Of a stretch of DNA of 33,450 nucleotides, positions 16,184-25,283 are shown piece after piece. The first letter of the stretch is position 1. Each line of letters opens with the position of its first letter. The notes under the pieces were generated by a model, which did no database searches, was not told the DNA's origin, and saw nothing but the letters and a program-made list of their open reading frames with translations. The stretch covers positions 1-33,450 of the forward strand of contig JADZDD010000023.1 in assembly GCA_020851235.1 (NCBI GenBank), read 5' to 3'. Source of the stretch: Burkholderiales bacterium (GTDB taxonomy: Bacteria > Pseudomonadota > Gammaproteobacteria > Burkholderiales > Casimicrobiaceae). Position numbers and translations under genes: made by a program.

Positions 16184-19000
16184 CTACCGGCGTCGTCGCA
16201 ATGCCGGCAAAGCGGCCAGCGCAAGCAGCCCCGTCAGCAGGACCATCGCCCACTGCGACAGCGTCGGGATCGGCTCCTCGCGCGTCGCCCCGACCGAGTC
16301 GCGGACGAACCGCGCATCGACGAACATCGTGTCGTCGACGTATACGGTGCAGGCGGCCGTGCCGCTGCACGCGCCGGTCCATCCGGCAAAGCGATAGCCG
16401 GGTTGCGCCACGGCGACGAGGGCGACGCGCGTATCGCGAGGGAACGCCGCGCTGCACGCCGTGCCGCAGGCGATGCCCGACGGCGTGCTTTGCACCGACC
16501 CGCCGCTCGTGCCGCGCACCGTGAGCGAATGCGCTCCGGCCGGTACCGCGACAAACGATGCTTGCAGCGCGGCCTGGTCGGTGGCCGCGACGACGCACGT
16601 CGCGGTCCCGGTGCATGCCCCGCTCCAGCCGGCGAATCGATAGCCCGGGCGCGGGCGGGCGTCGACGCGAAGCGTGGTCCCCGGGACGAACGTCGCGGTA
16701 CAGCGCGCGCCGCAGTCGATGCCGGCGGGATCGCTCACGACGCTGCCGCCGTCACCCGCGGTCACGGCCAGCGTCGCCGCCCCGGAAGGGGCGAATGCCG
16801 CAGCGACGTGGCGTGCCTGCGTGAGCGACACGACGCACGTCGTGGCCGCGCCGCTGCACGCGCCGGTCCATCCGCTGAACGCGGCACCCGCCGTCGGCAT
16901 TGCCGTCAGCGTCACCTGCGTACCGATGGCGAATGCCGCGCTGCACGTGCTCCCGCAGGCGATGCCGCCCGGCACGCTCGCGACACTGCCCGGCCCCGAT
17001 ACGACGACGTGCAGGCCCGCCTTGGCGGGGCTCGCCGCGATCTCGCCGAAGACCGCAACCACCGTCTTCGCCTGGTCGAGCGTGACGGTGCAGGTGGTGC
17101 TCGATCCGGTGCAGGCGTTCTGCCACTGCCAGAAGAGCGCGCTCTTTCCCGGCGCGGCGGTGAGCGTCACGGTGGTGCCCTTGGGATACGCCTGCGAGCA
17201 CGTGCTGCCGCACTCGATGTCGCCCGGCGTGCTCGTGACCGTGCCACCGCCGGCGTTGACCACGGTGAGCGTCGGATGCGTCGCGGGTGGCGTGATCCAG
17301 GGCCCGAAGGTGATCGTTCCGGTGCCGCCGAAGACGACCGTCTGATCGAACTTCGACGGCACCTCGGGCTGCGGCGAGATCGCCGCCGGTGGACTGGGCA
17401 CCGCGGGAGTCGGGTTCTCGTCGTTCGAGAAGCCGTAGGCCATGCCCATCGTCGGCCCCGTGCCCGGCGTGCCGGCCGCGCCGTTGATCGGGCCCGGAGG
17501 CTGCACGAACATCGGCACTCCACCGATCTTTGCCACGTGCATCCAGCGCGAGAAGAGGTTCTGCGTGAGGTCGGGAAACGTGGGGCTGACGGTGGTCGGA
17601 TACCAGTACGTCTCATCCTGCCAGCACGTCCACGTCGCCTTGCTGCCGCAGTTTGCAAGCGCCACGCCGCGATTCAGCGCGCCGGAGATGAGAAAGCCCA
17701 GGCGCGCGACGACCATCTGGTAGCCGGCGAGACCATACGTCGCAGCCGTCGCCGACAGGTAGCCGCCGGCCAGCAGCGTGTTGTAGGTGTCGGGCGTCGG
17801 CGTATTGAATGCGCCGGCGCCGGCGAAGACCTGGTAACCCGGTGACGACGCGTTGACGCAGTTGGCGATCGCGCCGCTCTGGCAGCCCGTGTTGTAGTCG
17901 TTGGGGTCGACGATGTAGGCGACGTAACCACCCGATGCCGCGGTGCCGGTGAACTTCATCGCGCGCACGTTGAGCGGCGGGTTGGCGTTGGGATACGGGA
18001 TGGTGACGATCGTGCTCGTGAACACGTCGTCGGGGACGCCTCCCAGGATGCCGCCGGTGCGCAGCGAAAGCGCGGGCGCATTCGGACTCTCCCACAGCGC
18101 GACGATCGGCGCGTCGAAGGCGTGGTTGAGCCTGCTCGCCCGTGTGGTCGCGCTGTACTCGGCGAGGTAGCCGCCGGGATTCTGGATGACGTACTGCGCC
18201 ACACCGCTGCCGCCCGTGGTGATGTCCTGGAGGAGATCGAGGTACGCGCAGGCCATCGGTGTGGCGTCGTCGGCGCAGGCCTTGCCGCTCACCTCACGGG
18301 CACGCGCGTCGATCCACTTGCGGTAGCTGTCTTCGATGCTGCGATAGGTGACGACGGTCCCGGGATTGGCCGCGCCCACGGGATTGCCGATGATCGAAGG
18401 CCCGGACGAGACCGGGCCTTCGGTATTCATGGGGAAGGCGAAGAAGTCGACCTGCGACAGGTCGATCGTTGCCGCCGTGGCGCTCGCGCCGATCTCGGAG
18501 AACGTCCAGGCGGGAAACGTGAGATTGCTCACCGCCGAGGTCGGCGGTTGCGAGACATTCATGATCGACGCATCGGTGTAGGTGAATGCGCTCGGGACAT
18601 TGAAGAGCCCCGTGTTGCTCCCCGTGGGGTTGCAACTGGCAAACGCCGTCATGTCGGTCACGATGAAGTAATAGACGCGCGCGCTGATCGAGTTGGCCGT
18701 GTCGTACGCCTGGACCTGCGTGATGTCCTGCGGAAAGCGATAGCAAGGCAGCGTCGCGGTCTGCCCCGTGGGGACCGCGCCGGGAATCGCCCACGAGCCG
18801 TCCGGCTGAAGGACGTACGGCGTGTTCGACGAGAAACCCGTGACGTAGATCTGGTACGTCCCGGGCGTGAGCTGGGTCGCATCCTTCAGGGTGAAGATCG
18901 TGGGACCCGTCTGTGCCTGGGCGAGGCCGGCGACGCAGGAGAGGGCGAGGAGTGCTACGCCACGGCTCAGCACGGTAACCAACGATCGGGGAACACGCAT
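16184..19000 (-). CDS. Secreted GH64-like beta-1,3-glucanase family protein with InlB-like repeats and IPTL-CTERM anchor
   Basis: A 938-residue protein. Signal peptide: residues 1-29 (AQA cleavage site). Residues about 31-570 resemble the GH64/thaumatin-like beta-1,3-glucanase family: YQIYVTGFSSNTPYV, ARVYYFIV, FSEI...LSQVDFFAFPM, a later SGALNRGVAL, SRWMHVAKIGG and MGMAYGFSNDE. The acids E169 and D185 are 16 apart, the spacing I recall for the catalytic pair E154/D170 of the Streptomyces GH64 enzyme. Residues 578-910 hold four roughly 80-residue repeats with two cysteine pairs each (CGSTC and ACTG...C). The C-terminus has IPTLSQW (911-917), a hydrophobic helix and RRRR, the IPTL-CTERM sorting signal. 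Likely exported and held at the cell surface. Activity is inferred. Translation starts at the ATG at 19000; the open frame upstream is not protein-like. Confidence 0.75.
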   Translation of the reverse strand: MRVPRSLVTVLSRGVALLALSCVAGLAQAQTGPTIFTLKDATQLTPGTYQIYVTGFSSNTPYVLQPDGSWAIPGAVPTGQTATLPCYRFPQDITQVQAYDTANSISARVYYFIVTDMTAFASCNPTGSNTGLFNVPSAFTYTDASIMNVSQPPTSAVSNLTFPAWTFSEIGASATAATIDLSQVDFFAFPMNTEGPVSSGPSIIGNPVGAANPGTVVTYRSIEDSYRKWIDARAREVSGKACADDATPMACAYLDLLQDITTGGSGVAQYVIQNPGGYLAEYSATTRASRLNHAFDAPIVALWESPNAPALSLRTGGILGGVPDDVFTSTIVTIPYPNANPPLNVRAMKFTGTAASGGYVAYIVDPNDYNTGCQSGAIANCVNASSPGYQVFAGAGAFNTPTPDTYNTLLAGGYLSATAATYGLAGYQMVVARLGFLISGALNRGVALANCGSKATWTCWQDETYWYPTTVSPTFPDLTQNLFSRWMHVAKIGGVPMFVQPPGPINGAAGTPGTGPTMGMAYGFSNDENPTPAVPSPPAAISPQPEVPSKFDQTVVFGGTGTITFGPWITPPATHPTLTVVNAGGGTVTSTPGDIECGSTCSQAYPKGTTVTLTAAPGKSALFWQWQNACTGSSTTCTVTLDQAKTVVAVFGEIAASPAKAGLHVVVSGPGSVASVPGGIACGSTCSAAFAIGTQVTLTAMPTAGAAFSGWTGACSGAATTCVVSLTQARHVAAAFAPSGAATLAVTAGDGGSVVSDPAGIDCGARCTATFVPGTTLRVDARPRPGYRFAGWSGACTGTATCVVAATDQAALQASFVAVPAGAHSLTVRGTSGGSVQSTPSGIACGTACSAAFPRDTRVALVAVAQPGYRFAGWTGACSGTAACTVYVDDTMFVDARFVRDSVGATREEPIPTLSQWAMVLLTGLLALAALPALRRRR
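16271..17269 (-). repeat. Four tandem InlB-B-like protein repeats
   Basis: Repeat units encoded at 17015-17269, 16772-17014, 16526-16771 and 16271-16525 (residues 578-662, 663-743, 744-825, 826-910). Each reads roughly L-x-V, G-G/P-G-S/T-V, P-x-G/D-I-x-C-G-x-x-C, G/D-T, F/W-x-x-W, A-C-x-G, C-x-V. Every unit has four cysteines. Units three and four share YRFAGW. Such repeats are usually stalk or binding modules of surface proteins. Confidence 0.8.
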
Positions 19001-19315
19001 GGGCAGATCTCGCGGTCTCGCAGCAGGGTCGAAACGACAAGCACGGAGCGTGCCGACGAATCGAGGCGCCGCGCTCGCTCCCATCCCGCGACCGCCGCCT
19101 GCCCCTCGAAACGAGACGTCGGCCCGGGGAGCGTCGCGCGGCAAGGTACGATGCGCCCTGTCCGCTCCCGTCGCACGCGATGCGCCACGACTGCGCCGAC
19201 GCCCGTTCCCCGCGCCGCGCTTGCCGCAGCGTCGATGTCCCGCCGGGCGCTGCGCCGCCGATGATCGATCCGGCCCGGCCGCGGATGCCGATGCTCACCC
19301 GTCCCCCACCTCGCC
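19001..19315. other. 315-base gap between the IPTL-CTERM gene and mutS
   Basis: No convincing gene, RNA or strong promoter is seen here. A TACGAT element at 19147-19152 could serve as a -10 box for mutS, but it has no matching -35 box. Both flanking genes read outward from this gap, so both promoters should lie in it. The sequence is uniformly GC-rich. Confidence 0.5.
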
Positions 19316-21883
19316 GTGCCTGACGACCTCTCGCGACACACGCCGATGATGCAGCAGTACCTGCGCGTCAAGGCGGAGCATCCCGACAAGCTCGTGTTCT
19401 ACCGCATGGGGGACTTCTACGAACTCTTCTTCGCCGACGCCGAGCGTGCCGCGCGGGCGCTCGATCTCACGCTCACGGCGCGTGGCCAGTCCGCAGGCGC
19501 CCCCATCCCCATGGCCGGCGTCCCGTTCCACGCGCTCGAACCCTACCTCGCGAAGCTCATGAAGCTGGGCGAGTCGGTGGTGATCGTCGAGCAGGTCGGC
19601 GATCCGACGAAGGGCGGGCTGGTCGAGCGCAAGGTGGCACGCATCGTCACCCCCGGCACGTTGACCGACGCGAGCCTGCTCGACGCCAAGCGCGAGGCCT
19701 GGCTTGCCGCCGTCGTCGTCGACGGCGCGCGGGGCGGCATCGCGCGCCTCGATCTCGCCTCGGGACAGCTCGTCCTGGTCGACGTGCCCGCCGCCGAGGC
19801 GGGTGCGATGCTCGAGCGCATCGCGCCGGCCGAACTGCTCGTTCCCGATGGCATGGAGGTTCCGCCCTCACGATGGCAGATCCCCACGCGCTCGCTGCCG
19901 GCGTGGCAATTCGATGCCGCGCAGGCGCAACGCACGCTCGCGAGGCACCTGCAAACGGCCTCGGTGGCCGCCTTTGGCGTGGACGATGCACCGCTGGCCG
20001 TCGGTGCCGCGGGCGCGCTGTTCGCCTACGCGACGGCGACGCAGCAGGCGGCGCTCACGCACGTGCGCACGCTCACCGTCGAGCGTGCAAGCGCATTCGT
20101 GGCCCTCGACGCCGCCACCCGCCGCAATCTCGAGATCACGACGACGCTCGCGGGTGACGACGCGCCGACGCTTGCCTCGCTCCTCGACGATTGCGTCACG
20201 GCCGGTGGCAGCCGGCTCCTGCGGCACTGGCTCACGCATCCGCTGCGCGATCAGGCGGTCCTTGCCGGGCGCCACGACGGGATCGCGGCATTCCTCGCCG
20301 AGCCGCGGGCGCGGCGGTCGTTGCGCGAGCTGTTGCGGCGCACCGTCGACATCGAGCGGGTAACGAGCCGGATCGCCCTGCGCACCGCGCGCCCGCGCGA
20401 TCTCGCGGCGCTGCGCGATACGCTGGCGCGGCTGCCGGCACTCGTCGCCGCCGCGACGCCCGTTGCCGGTGCGCTCGTCGACGCCGCGCGCACGCGTCTC
20501 ACGCTCGAGCCCGCGTGGGCCACACTGCTTACGCGAGCGATCGTCGCGGAACCTGCAGCGATGCTGCGCGACGGTGGTGTGATCGCCACCGGCTACGACG
20601 CCGATCTCGACGAACTGCGCGCCGTGGATGCGAACTGCGGCGCGTTCCTGCTCGAGCTCGAGGCGCGCGAGCGTGCGCGCACCGGGATCGCGAATCTCAA
20701 GGTCGAGTACAACCGCGTCCACGGCTTCTACATCGAGGTCACGCACGCAAACGCAGCGAAGATTCCGGAGGATTACCGGCGCCGGCAAACGCTCAAGAAT
20801 GCCGAGCGCTACGTCACGCCGGAACTCAAGGCCTTCGAGGACAAGGCGCTCTCCGCGCAGGAGCGGGCACTCGCCCGCGAGCGCGTGCTCTACGACGCGC
20901 TCCTCGATGCGCTCGCCCCCGCGATCCCCGCCCTGCAGGATGCCGCGAGCGGCGTGGCCGAGCTCGACGTGCTCGCCGACCTCGCCGACCGTGCCGACGC
21001 GCTCGACCTCGTGCGCCCCACGCTCACGAGCGAGCCGGGCATCACGATCCAGGGCGGCCGCCATCCGGTCGTCGAGCGCCAGGTGGAGAGTTTCGTGCCC
21101 AACGATCTTGCGCTCGGACGCGACCGGCGGCTCCTTCTCGTGACCGGCCCGAACATGGGCGGGAAGTCGACGTACATGCGGCAGGTGGCCATCGTCACCC
21201 TGCTCGCCTGCTGCGGCATGTACGTCCCGGCGACGAGCGCCGCGCTGGGACCCATCGACGCCATCTACACGCGCATCGGCGCCGCCGATGACCTCGCGGG
21301 CGGGCGCTCGACGTTCATGGTCGAGATGACCGAGGCCGCGTACATCCTCCATCGCGCCACGCCCGCGAGCCTCGTCCTCATCGACGAGATCGGGCGCGGC
21401 ACCTCGACGTTCGACGGCCTTGCGCTCGCCTGGGCGATCGCGCATCACCTCGCGGAGCGCAATCGCTGCTTCACGCTCTTTGCCACGCACTACTTCGAGC
21501 TCACCGCGCTGGCGGCGGAGCTTCCCGGCTGCGCCAACGTGCACTTCGACGCCGCCGAGCATCGCGATGGAATCGTGTTCCTCCACGCCGTCGCCGACGG
21601 TCCCGCGAGCCGCAGCTACGGCCTTGCGGTGGCGAAGCTCGCCGGGGTGCCGCCGGACACCGTGCGGCAGGCGCGCGCGTACCTCGCCCGGCTCGACCAG
21701 TTCGCCGCGCCGAACGCGCAGCAGGGGGACCTCTTTGCCGCGCCGGCGACCGGCGCGAGCCCCCTCCCAGGCGACGCCGGTCCCGCGGCGGCGGTCATCG
21801 AAGCGCTCAGCGCCCTCGACCCGGACGCGCTCTCGCCGCGCGAAGCGCTCGATGCGCTCTACGCGCTGAAGAAGCTGCTCTAG
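19316..21883 (+). CDS. mutS: DNA mismatch repair protein MutS
   Basis: MutS recognises mismatched bases as a dimer and starts methyl-directed or nick-directed repair with MutL. The 855-residue protein is complete. It carries the mismatch-reading motif GDFYELF (F34, E36), the family stretch [20 protein letters not shown], the clamp/lever region with [15 protein letters not shown], Walker [10 protein letters not shown] (611-619), and [26 protein letters not shown] and the usual C-terminal ending [19 protein letters not shown]. The GTG at 19316 is the most upstream start (a stop precedes it at 19262-19264) and matches the usual N-terminus ahead of HTPMMQQYL. No clear ribosome-binding site is visible. 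It is convergent with slyD. Confidence 0.97.
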   Translation: MPDDLSRHTPMMQQYLRVKAEHPDKLVFYRMGDFYELFFADAERAARALDLTLTARGQSAGAPIPMAGVPFHALEPYLAKLMKLGESVVIVEQVGDPTKGGLVERKVARIVTPGTLTDASLLDAKREAWLAAVVVDGARGGIARLDLASGQLVLVDVPAAEAGAMLERIAPAELLVPDGMEVPPSRWQIPTRSLPAWQFDAAQAQRTLARHLQTASVAAFGVDDAPLAVGAAGALFAYATATQQAALTHVRTLTVERASAFVALDAATRRNLEITTTLAGDDAPTLASLLDDCVTAGGSRLLRHWLTHPLRDQAVLAGRHDGIAAFLAEPRARRSLRELLRRTVDIERVTSRIALRTARPRDLAALRDTLARLPALVAAATPVAGALVDAARTRLTLEPAWATLLTRAIVAEPAAMLRDGGVIATGYDADLDELRAVDANCGAFLLELEARERARTGIANLKVEYNRVHGFYIEVTHANAAKIPEDYRRRQTLKNAERYVTPELKAFEDKALSAQERALARERVLYDALLDALAPAIPALQDAASGVAELDVLADLADRADALDLVRPTLTSEPGITIQGGRHPVVERQVESFVPNDLALGRDRRLLLVTGPNMGGKSTYMRQVAIVTLLACCGMYVPATSAALGPIDAIYTRIGAADDLAGGRSTFMVEMTEAAYILHRATPASLVLIDEIGRGTSTFDGLALAWAIAHHLAERNRCFTLFATHYFELTALAAELPGCANVHFDAAEHRDGIVFLHAVADGPASRSYGLAVAKLAGVPPDTVRQARAYLARLDQFAAPNAQQGDLFAAPATGASPLPGDAGPAAAVIEALSALDPDALSPREALDALYALKKLL

Positions 21884-21905
21884 TCAGCGTAAAGGCGCGC
21901 TCGAC

Positions 21906-21924
21906 GGCGGTGCCACGCACCGCC
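21906..21924. terminator. Hairpin between convergent mutS and slyD
   Basis: GGCGGTG (21906-21912) and CACCGCC (21918-21924) form a perfect 7-bp stem with loop CCACG, in the 55-base gap between the two stop codons. There is no T-tract on either side, so this is a weak bidirectional terminator candidate. Confidence 0.4.
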
Positions 21925-21938
21925 AATCAGCGCCACTT

Positions 21939-22415
21939 TCAGTGGTGATGGTGTCCGTGCGGCCCGTGCACGTGCCCATGCGCGATCTCGTCGGGCGTGG
22001 CCGGACGCACGTCGACGACCTTGGCCGCGAAGCGCAGCCGCCGTCCGGCGAGCTCGTGGTTGCCGTCGAGCACCGCCTTGCCTTCGGCGATGTCGGTGAC
22101 GCGCCACATGACTTCGTTGCCATCCTGCTCGGCGACGAGATAGCCGCCGACCGCGACGTCGGGCGGCAAATCGCTCACGTTCTCGAGCCGCACCAACTGC
22201 GAGTCGTATTCGCCGAATGCATCCTCCGGCTCGAGCGTGACCGAGATCGTGTCGCCCACCGCCTTGTCGGCGAGCGCGGCCTCGACCTTGGGGAATATCC
22301 CCGAGTGCCCGCCGTGCAGGTAGACGATCGGCTCGGAGGAAGCCTCGATGAGCTTGTTGTCGGCGTCGAAGAGCTCGAAGGAGAGCGTCACTGCGGTATT
22401 GGCAAAGATGTTCAT
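21939..22415 (-). CDS. slyD: FKBP-type peptidyl-prolyl isomerase SlyD
   Basis: A 158-residue prolyl isomerase, chaperone and nickel-binding protein. It starts MNIFANTAVTLSFELFD, has the FKBP-domain segment YLHGGHSGIFPKVEAAL, and an insert-in-flap region around EDAFGEYDSQLVRLENVSDLPPDV. It has the closing motif VLDGNHELAGRRLRF. The tail HGHVHGPHGHHHH is a histidine-rich metal-binding end, shorter than in E. coli but typical of this group. SlyD assists folding and can supply nickel to hydrogenase assembly. The ATG at 22415 is chosen because it gives the standard family start; the frame is open further upstream without protein-like sequence. It is convergent with mutS and divergent from the RoxA-like gene. 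Confidence 0.95.
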   Translation of the reverse strand: MNIFANTAVTLSFELFDADNKLIEASSEPIVYLHGGHSGIFPKVEAALADKAVGDTISVTLEPEDAFGEYDSQLVRLENVSDLPPDVAVGGYLVAEQDGNEVMWRVTDIAEGKAVLDGNHELAGRRLRFAAKVVDVRPATPDEIAHGHVHGPHGHHHH

Positions 22416-22537
22416 GGCGCGTCCAGGCGGGGAATGCGGCATTGTACCGTTCGATCCGCGCGCTCCTCGGCGGCGAAACGCGCTGCCGCCGCGGCGGTGC
22501 CCGCGCGGCCGCGGCGCCGTGATGCTACGCTTGGCCG

Positions 22538-23692
22538 ATGCCTGCCGCCGTCTCCGCCGACCACGCCTTGCCCACCGGTCTCCTGGGAGGGTGCACGCCC
22601 AGGGTTTTTCTCGCGCGCCATTGGCAGCGTGCAGCGCTCCTCGTCCGCGGTGCACTGCCCGACGTCTGCGGCTTCTTCACCCGCCAGGCGCTTTGCGCCC
22701 TGGCTGCTCGTGACGATGTCGAATCGCGCCTCATCGTCCGTGACGGCCGCCGCTACACGCTCGAGCACGGGCCGTTTCGCGCCGCCACTTTCCGGTCGCT
22801 GCCCGAGCGCAACTGGACGCTGCTCGTGCAGGGCGTCAACCTGCACGACGACCGCGCCGACGCGCTGCTGCGCCGCTTCGCCTTCGTTCCGTACGCGCGC
22901 CTCGACGACGTGATGGTGAGCTACGCGGTACCCGGTGGCGGCGTCGGCCCCCACTTCGACTCCTACGATGTCTTCCTGCTGCAAGGCTTCGGGCGGCGGC
23001 GCTGGCGCTACGGACCGCAGCGCGACCTCTCGCTGCGGCCGGGGCTGCCGGTCAAGATCCTGCGGCGCTTCACGCCCGCGCACGACGCCGTGCTCGACCC
23101 CGGCGACATGCTCTACCTGCCCCCGGCGTACGCGCACGACGGCGTCGCGATCGACGCGTGCACGACCTGTTCGATCGGCTTTCGGGCGCCGGCGAATGCC
23201 GAGCTCGCGCAGGCATTCCTCGACCACCTGCGCGACCGCGTCGACCTGGCGGGTCGCTACGCCGATCCGGGCATCGTCCCGACGACGCGGCCGGCGCACA
23301 TCCCGGCTGCGCTGCAGGAGCATGCCGTCGCCACGCTGGCGCGGCTCACCTTCGATCGCGCGTTCGTGACGCGCTTCCTGGGCAGCCTGCTGTCGGAGCC
23401 CAAGCCGCAGGTCTACTTCGATCCGCCCGCCTCGCCGTTGCCGCTGCGCGGATTCATCGCCGCGATCCGTCGGCGCGGCGTGCATCTCGATCGCCGCACG
23501 CAGTGGCTCTACGACGACGACGCGTTGTACATCAACGGCGAGGCGCACCCCTGGCCGCGTGCGGGCCGTGCACTCCTCGCCCGGCTCGCCGACGCGCGCG
23601 CCCTGACCCCGGCCGATGCGGCGCGCCTTCCGGCCGCGGCCACGTCGCTCCTCCATGCAGGTTACCGCCATGGCTTCCTCCATCCCGCCTGA
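22538..23692 (+). CDS. roxA: RoxA/YcfD-type ribosomal protein oxygenase (JmjC/cupin)
   Basis: A 384-residue Fe(II)/2-oxoglutarate-dependent oxygenase of the YcfD family. The E. coli member hydroxylates an arginine of ribosomal protein L16. The iron-binding triad is visible as GPHFDSYDVFLLQ (H139, D141) and PPAYAHDGV (H200). The roughly 61-residue spacing is close to that of YcfD. LLVQGVNLHDD precedes the cupin core and a C-terminal winged-helix-like dimerisation region follows (from about 225). No Shine-Dalgarno sequence precedes the ATG at 22538, and a TACGCT -10-like box ends 6 bases before it, so a leaderless transcript is possible. Its last 23 bases overlap the next gene. Confidence 0.85.
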   Translation: MPAAVSADHALPTGLLGGCTPRVFLARHWQRAALLVRGALPDVCGFFTRQALCALAARDDVESRLIVRDGRRYTLEHGPFRAATFRSLPERNWTLLVQGVNLHDDRADALLRRFAFVPYARLDDVMVSYAVPGGGVGPHFDSYDVFLLQGFGRRRWRYGPQRDLSLRPGLPVKILRRFTPAHDAVLDPGDMLYLPPAYAHDGVAIDACTTCSIGFRAPANAELAQAFLDHLRDRVDLAGRYADPGIVPTTRPAHIPAALQEHAVATLARLTFDRAFVTRFLGSLLSEPKPQVYFDPPASPLPLRGFIAAIRRRGVHLDRRTQWLYDDDALYINGEAHPWPRAGRALLARLADARALTPADAARLPAAATSLLHAGYRHGFLHPA

Positions 23693-24188
23693 CGATGCAC
23701 CCGCGCCCGGGCCGCGCGAGACCCTCATCGATACGCTGGCCGCGCAGGCCGCGGCGATCGACGAGATCGTGGAACTCGCCGAGGCGCGCCTTTGCGTGTT
23801 CGACGTCGACCTCTCGCAAACGGGTTGGAACAGTGCCGCGCGCGCCGAGAAGTTGGGCGCATTCCTCCGGCGTCGGCGCCATGCCCGCGTCGAGATCATC
23901 GTGCACGACACGCGATGGCTCGAGGCGTCGTGCGCCCGACTCCTCGCCGTGCACCGCTTGCATGGCAGCGCCGTCACGATCTACCGCACGGGCAGCGAAG
24001 CACGGCACGCGATGGATCCGCTGGTCATCGCCGACGCCCGCCATGCCCTGCATCGCTTCCACATCGATCAGCCGCGCGCGACTTTCATCGTCGACAAGCC
24101 GGCGACGGTGCGTCCGCTGCAGATGCGCTTCGACGAAATCTGGGCCACGGGGGAACCCGGACTCGGTGCGACGGTGCTCGGGTTGTGA
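23670..24188 (+). CDS. Conserved-looking protein of unknown function (DUF7931-like?)
   Basis: A 172-residue soluble protein coupled to the roxA-like gene by a 23-base overlap. The ATG at 23670 has AGG about 8 bases upstream; an in-frame ATG at 23655 is an alternative. After a proline-rich start it reads IDEIVELAEARLCVFDVDLSQTGWN, FLRRRRHARVEIIVHDTRWLEASCARL, HRFHIDQPRATFIVDKPATVRPLQMRFDEIWATGEPGLGATVLGL. The alternating strand-helix pattern is reminiscent of phospholipase-D-like folds. I associate the ending with proteins annotated DUF7931, from memory only. Function is unknown; the overlap suggests a link to the oxygenase. Confidence 0.65.
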   Translation: MASSIPPDDAPAPGPRETLIDTLAAQAAAIDEIVELAEARLCVFDVDLSQTGWNSAARAEKLGAFLRRRRHARVEIIVHDTRWLEASCARLLAVHRLHGSAVTIYRTGSEARHAMDPLVIADARHALHRFHIDQPRATFIVDKPATVRPLQMRFDEIWATGEPGLGATVLGL

Positions 24189-24274
24189 CGCTGACGCCGC
24201 GCCGGCGTGCTACGATCGCGGCCCGCCCGGGCGGTGACGAAAGTCTCGCCGCCCCGCTTGCCAAGGATCCGCGC

Positions 24275-24508
24275 ATGAAGTTCGTCGTCGCCACCCTCGC
24301 CGCTGCCTTCCTTCTCACCGCGTGCGGCCAGAATTCGCAACCCGCGCCGACCGTGACCACGCCGACGACCGGCGCCGCGCCGGCGCCATCGCCCGCCCCC
24401 GTGCCGCCGCTTGCCACCGATGCCAGGATCGGCGGCAGCGGCGTCGTGCCGGCCGCCGCGGCGTCGACGCCGCCCGCCGCAGCACCCACGGGCGAGGCGA
24501 AGAAGTAG
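24275..24508 (+). CDS. Small proline/alanine-rich lipoprotein
   Basis: A 77-residue secreted lipoprotein. The signal peptide MKFVVATLAAAFLLTAC has a good lipobox ending at C17. The mature part is low-complexity (Pro, Ala, Thr) with one ordered-looking stretch, LATDARIGGSGVV. AAGGA lies 8 bases before the ATG at 24275. No serine at +2 would force retention: the residues after cysteine are G and Q, so outer-membrane sorting by Lol is expected. Function is unknown. It is convergent with purC, 25 bases away. Confidence 0.7.
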   Translation: MKFVVATLAAAFLLTACGQNSQPAPTVTTPTTGAAPAPSPAPVPPLATDARIGGSGVVPAAAASTPPAAAPTGEAKK

Positions 24509-24533
24509 GCCGCCGCGCCGGCGATCGGGCGAA

Positions 24534-25256
24534 TTACAGCGGCGCGCCGATGCGCTGCGCCACCTGACGGTAGTGCCCGATCACGTCGCCCAGGTCGCGA
24601 CGGAAGCGGTCCTTGTCGAATTTCTCGCCGGTGGCGGCGTCCCACAGGCGACAGCCGTCGGGCGTGAACTCGTCGCCGAGCACGACGGGTCCCGTCGGAT
24701 CTTCGGTGGGATGCCCGAATTCGAGCTTGTAGTCGACGAGGTCGATGCCGGCAGCGGCAAACAGCGGGGTGAGCACCGCATTGACCTTGTGCGTGAGCGC
24801 GCGCATCTCGTCGATCTCCGCCTGTGACGCCCAACCCAGCACGCGGATGTGATCGTCGTTGCACAAGGGATCGTGGAGCGCGTCGCTCTTCAGGAAGAAC
24901 TCGAAGATCGGCTCGGCGAGCCGGCGGCCCTCCTCGATGCCGTAGCGCTTGGCCATCGACCCCGCGCACACGTTGCGCACGACGCACTCGACCGGGATCA
25001 TCTTCATCGCCTTGACGAGCGACTCGCGCTCGTTCAGCACCCGCACGAAGTGCGTCGGCACACCGGCCGCGGCGAGCTTGCCCATGACGTAGGCGTTGAT
25101 CTTGTTGTTGGTCTCGCCCTTGAGGTCGAGCTTCGCGAGCTTGACGCCGTCGAAGGCGGAAACGTCGTCGCGATAGTGCATCACGAGCCGGTGCGGATCG
25201 TCGGTCGCATACACCGTCTTGGCCTTGCCGTGATAGAGCTCCTGTCGCTTGTCCAT
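24534..25256 (-). CDS. purC: Phosphoribosylaminoimidazole-succinocarboxamide synthase
   Basis: SAICAR synthase, an ATP-dependent step of purine synthesis joining CAIR and aspartate. The 240-residue length and the segments MDKRQELYHGKAKTVYATDD, DVSAFDG, TNKINAYVMGKLAAAGVPTHFV, PVECVVRNVCAGSMAKRYGIEEG and DHIRVLGWAS are typical of bacterial PurC. The end, VDYKLEFG...VLGDEFTPDGCRLWD...DKDRFRRDLGD, confirms it. It is the last gene of the dapA-bamC-MBL-purC cluster, 27 bases after the MBL gene. The dapA-bamC-purC order is also found in E. coli. Confidence 0.97.
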   Translation of the reverse strand: MDKRQELYHGKAKTVYATDDPHRLVMHYRDDVSAFDGVKLAKLDLKGETNNKINAYVMGKLAAAGVPTHFVRVLNERESLVKAMKMIPVECVVRNVCAGSMAKRYGIEEGRRLAEPIFEFFLKSDALHDPLCNDDHIRVLGWASQAEIDEMRALTHKVNAVLTPLFAAAGIDLVDYKLEFGHPTEDPTGPVVLGDEFTPDGCRLWDAATGEKFDKDRFRRDLGDVIGHYRQVAQRIGAPL

Positions 25257-25283
25257 GAAGGTTCCGCCTCGTTCGTGATGATG

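Noticed and set aside
16271-17269. The regular repeats considered as a DNA repeat or CRISPR-like array
   Set aside because: The periodicity (about 243-255 bases) follows protein repeats in frame, with diverged DNA and no constant short repeat or unique spacers.
18122-19264. Plus-strand 380-codon frame opposite the start of the IPTL-CTERM gene
   Set aside because: No motif and arginine-rich shadow composition; the minus strand has a signal peptide and a structured domain.
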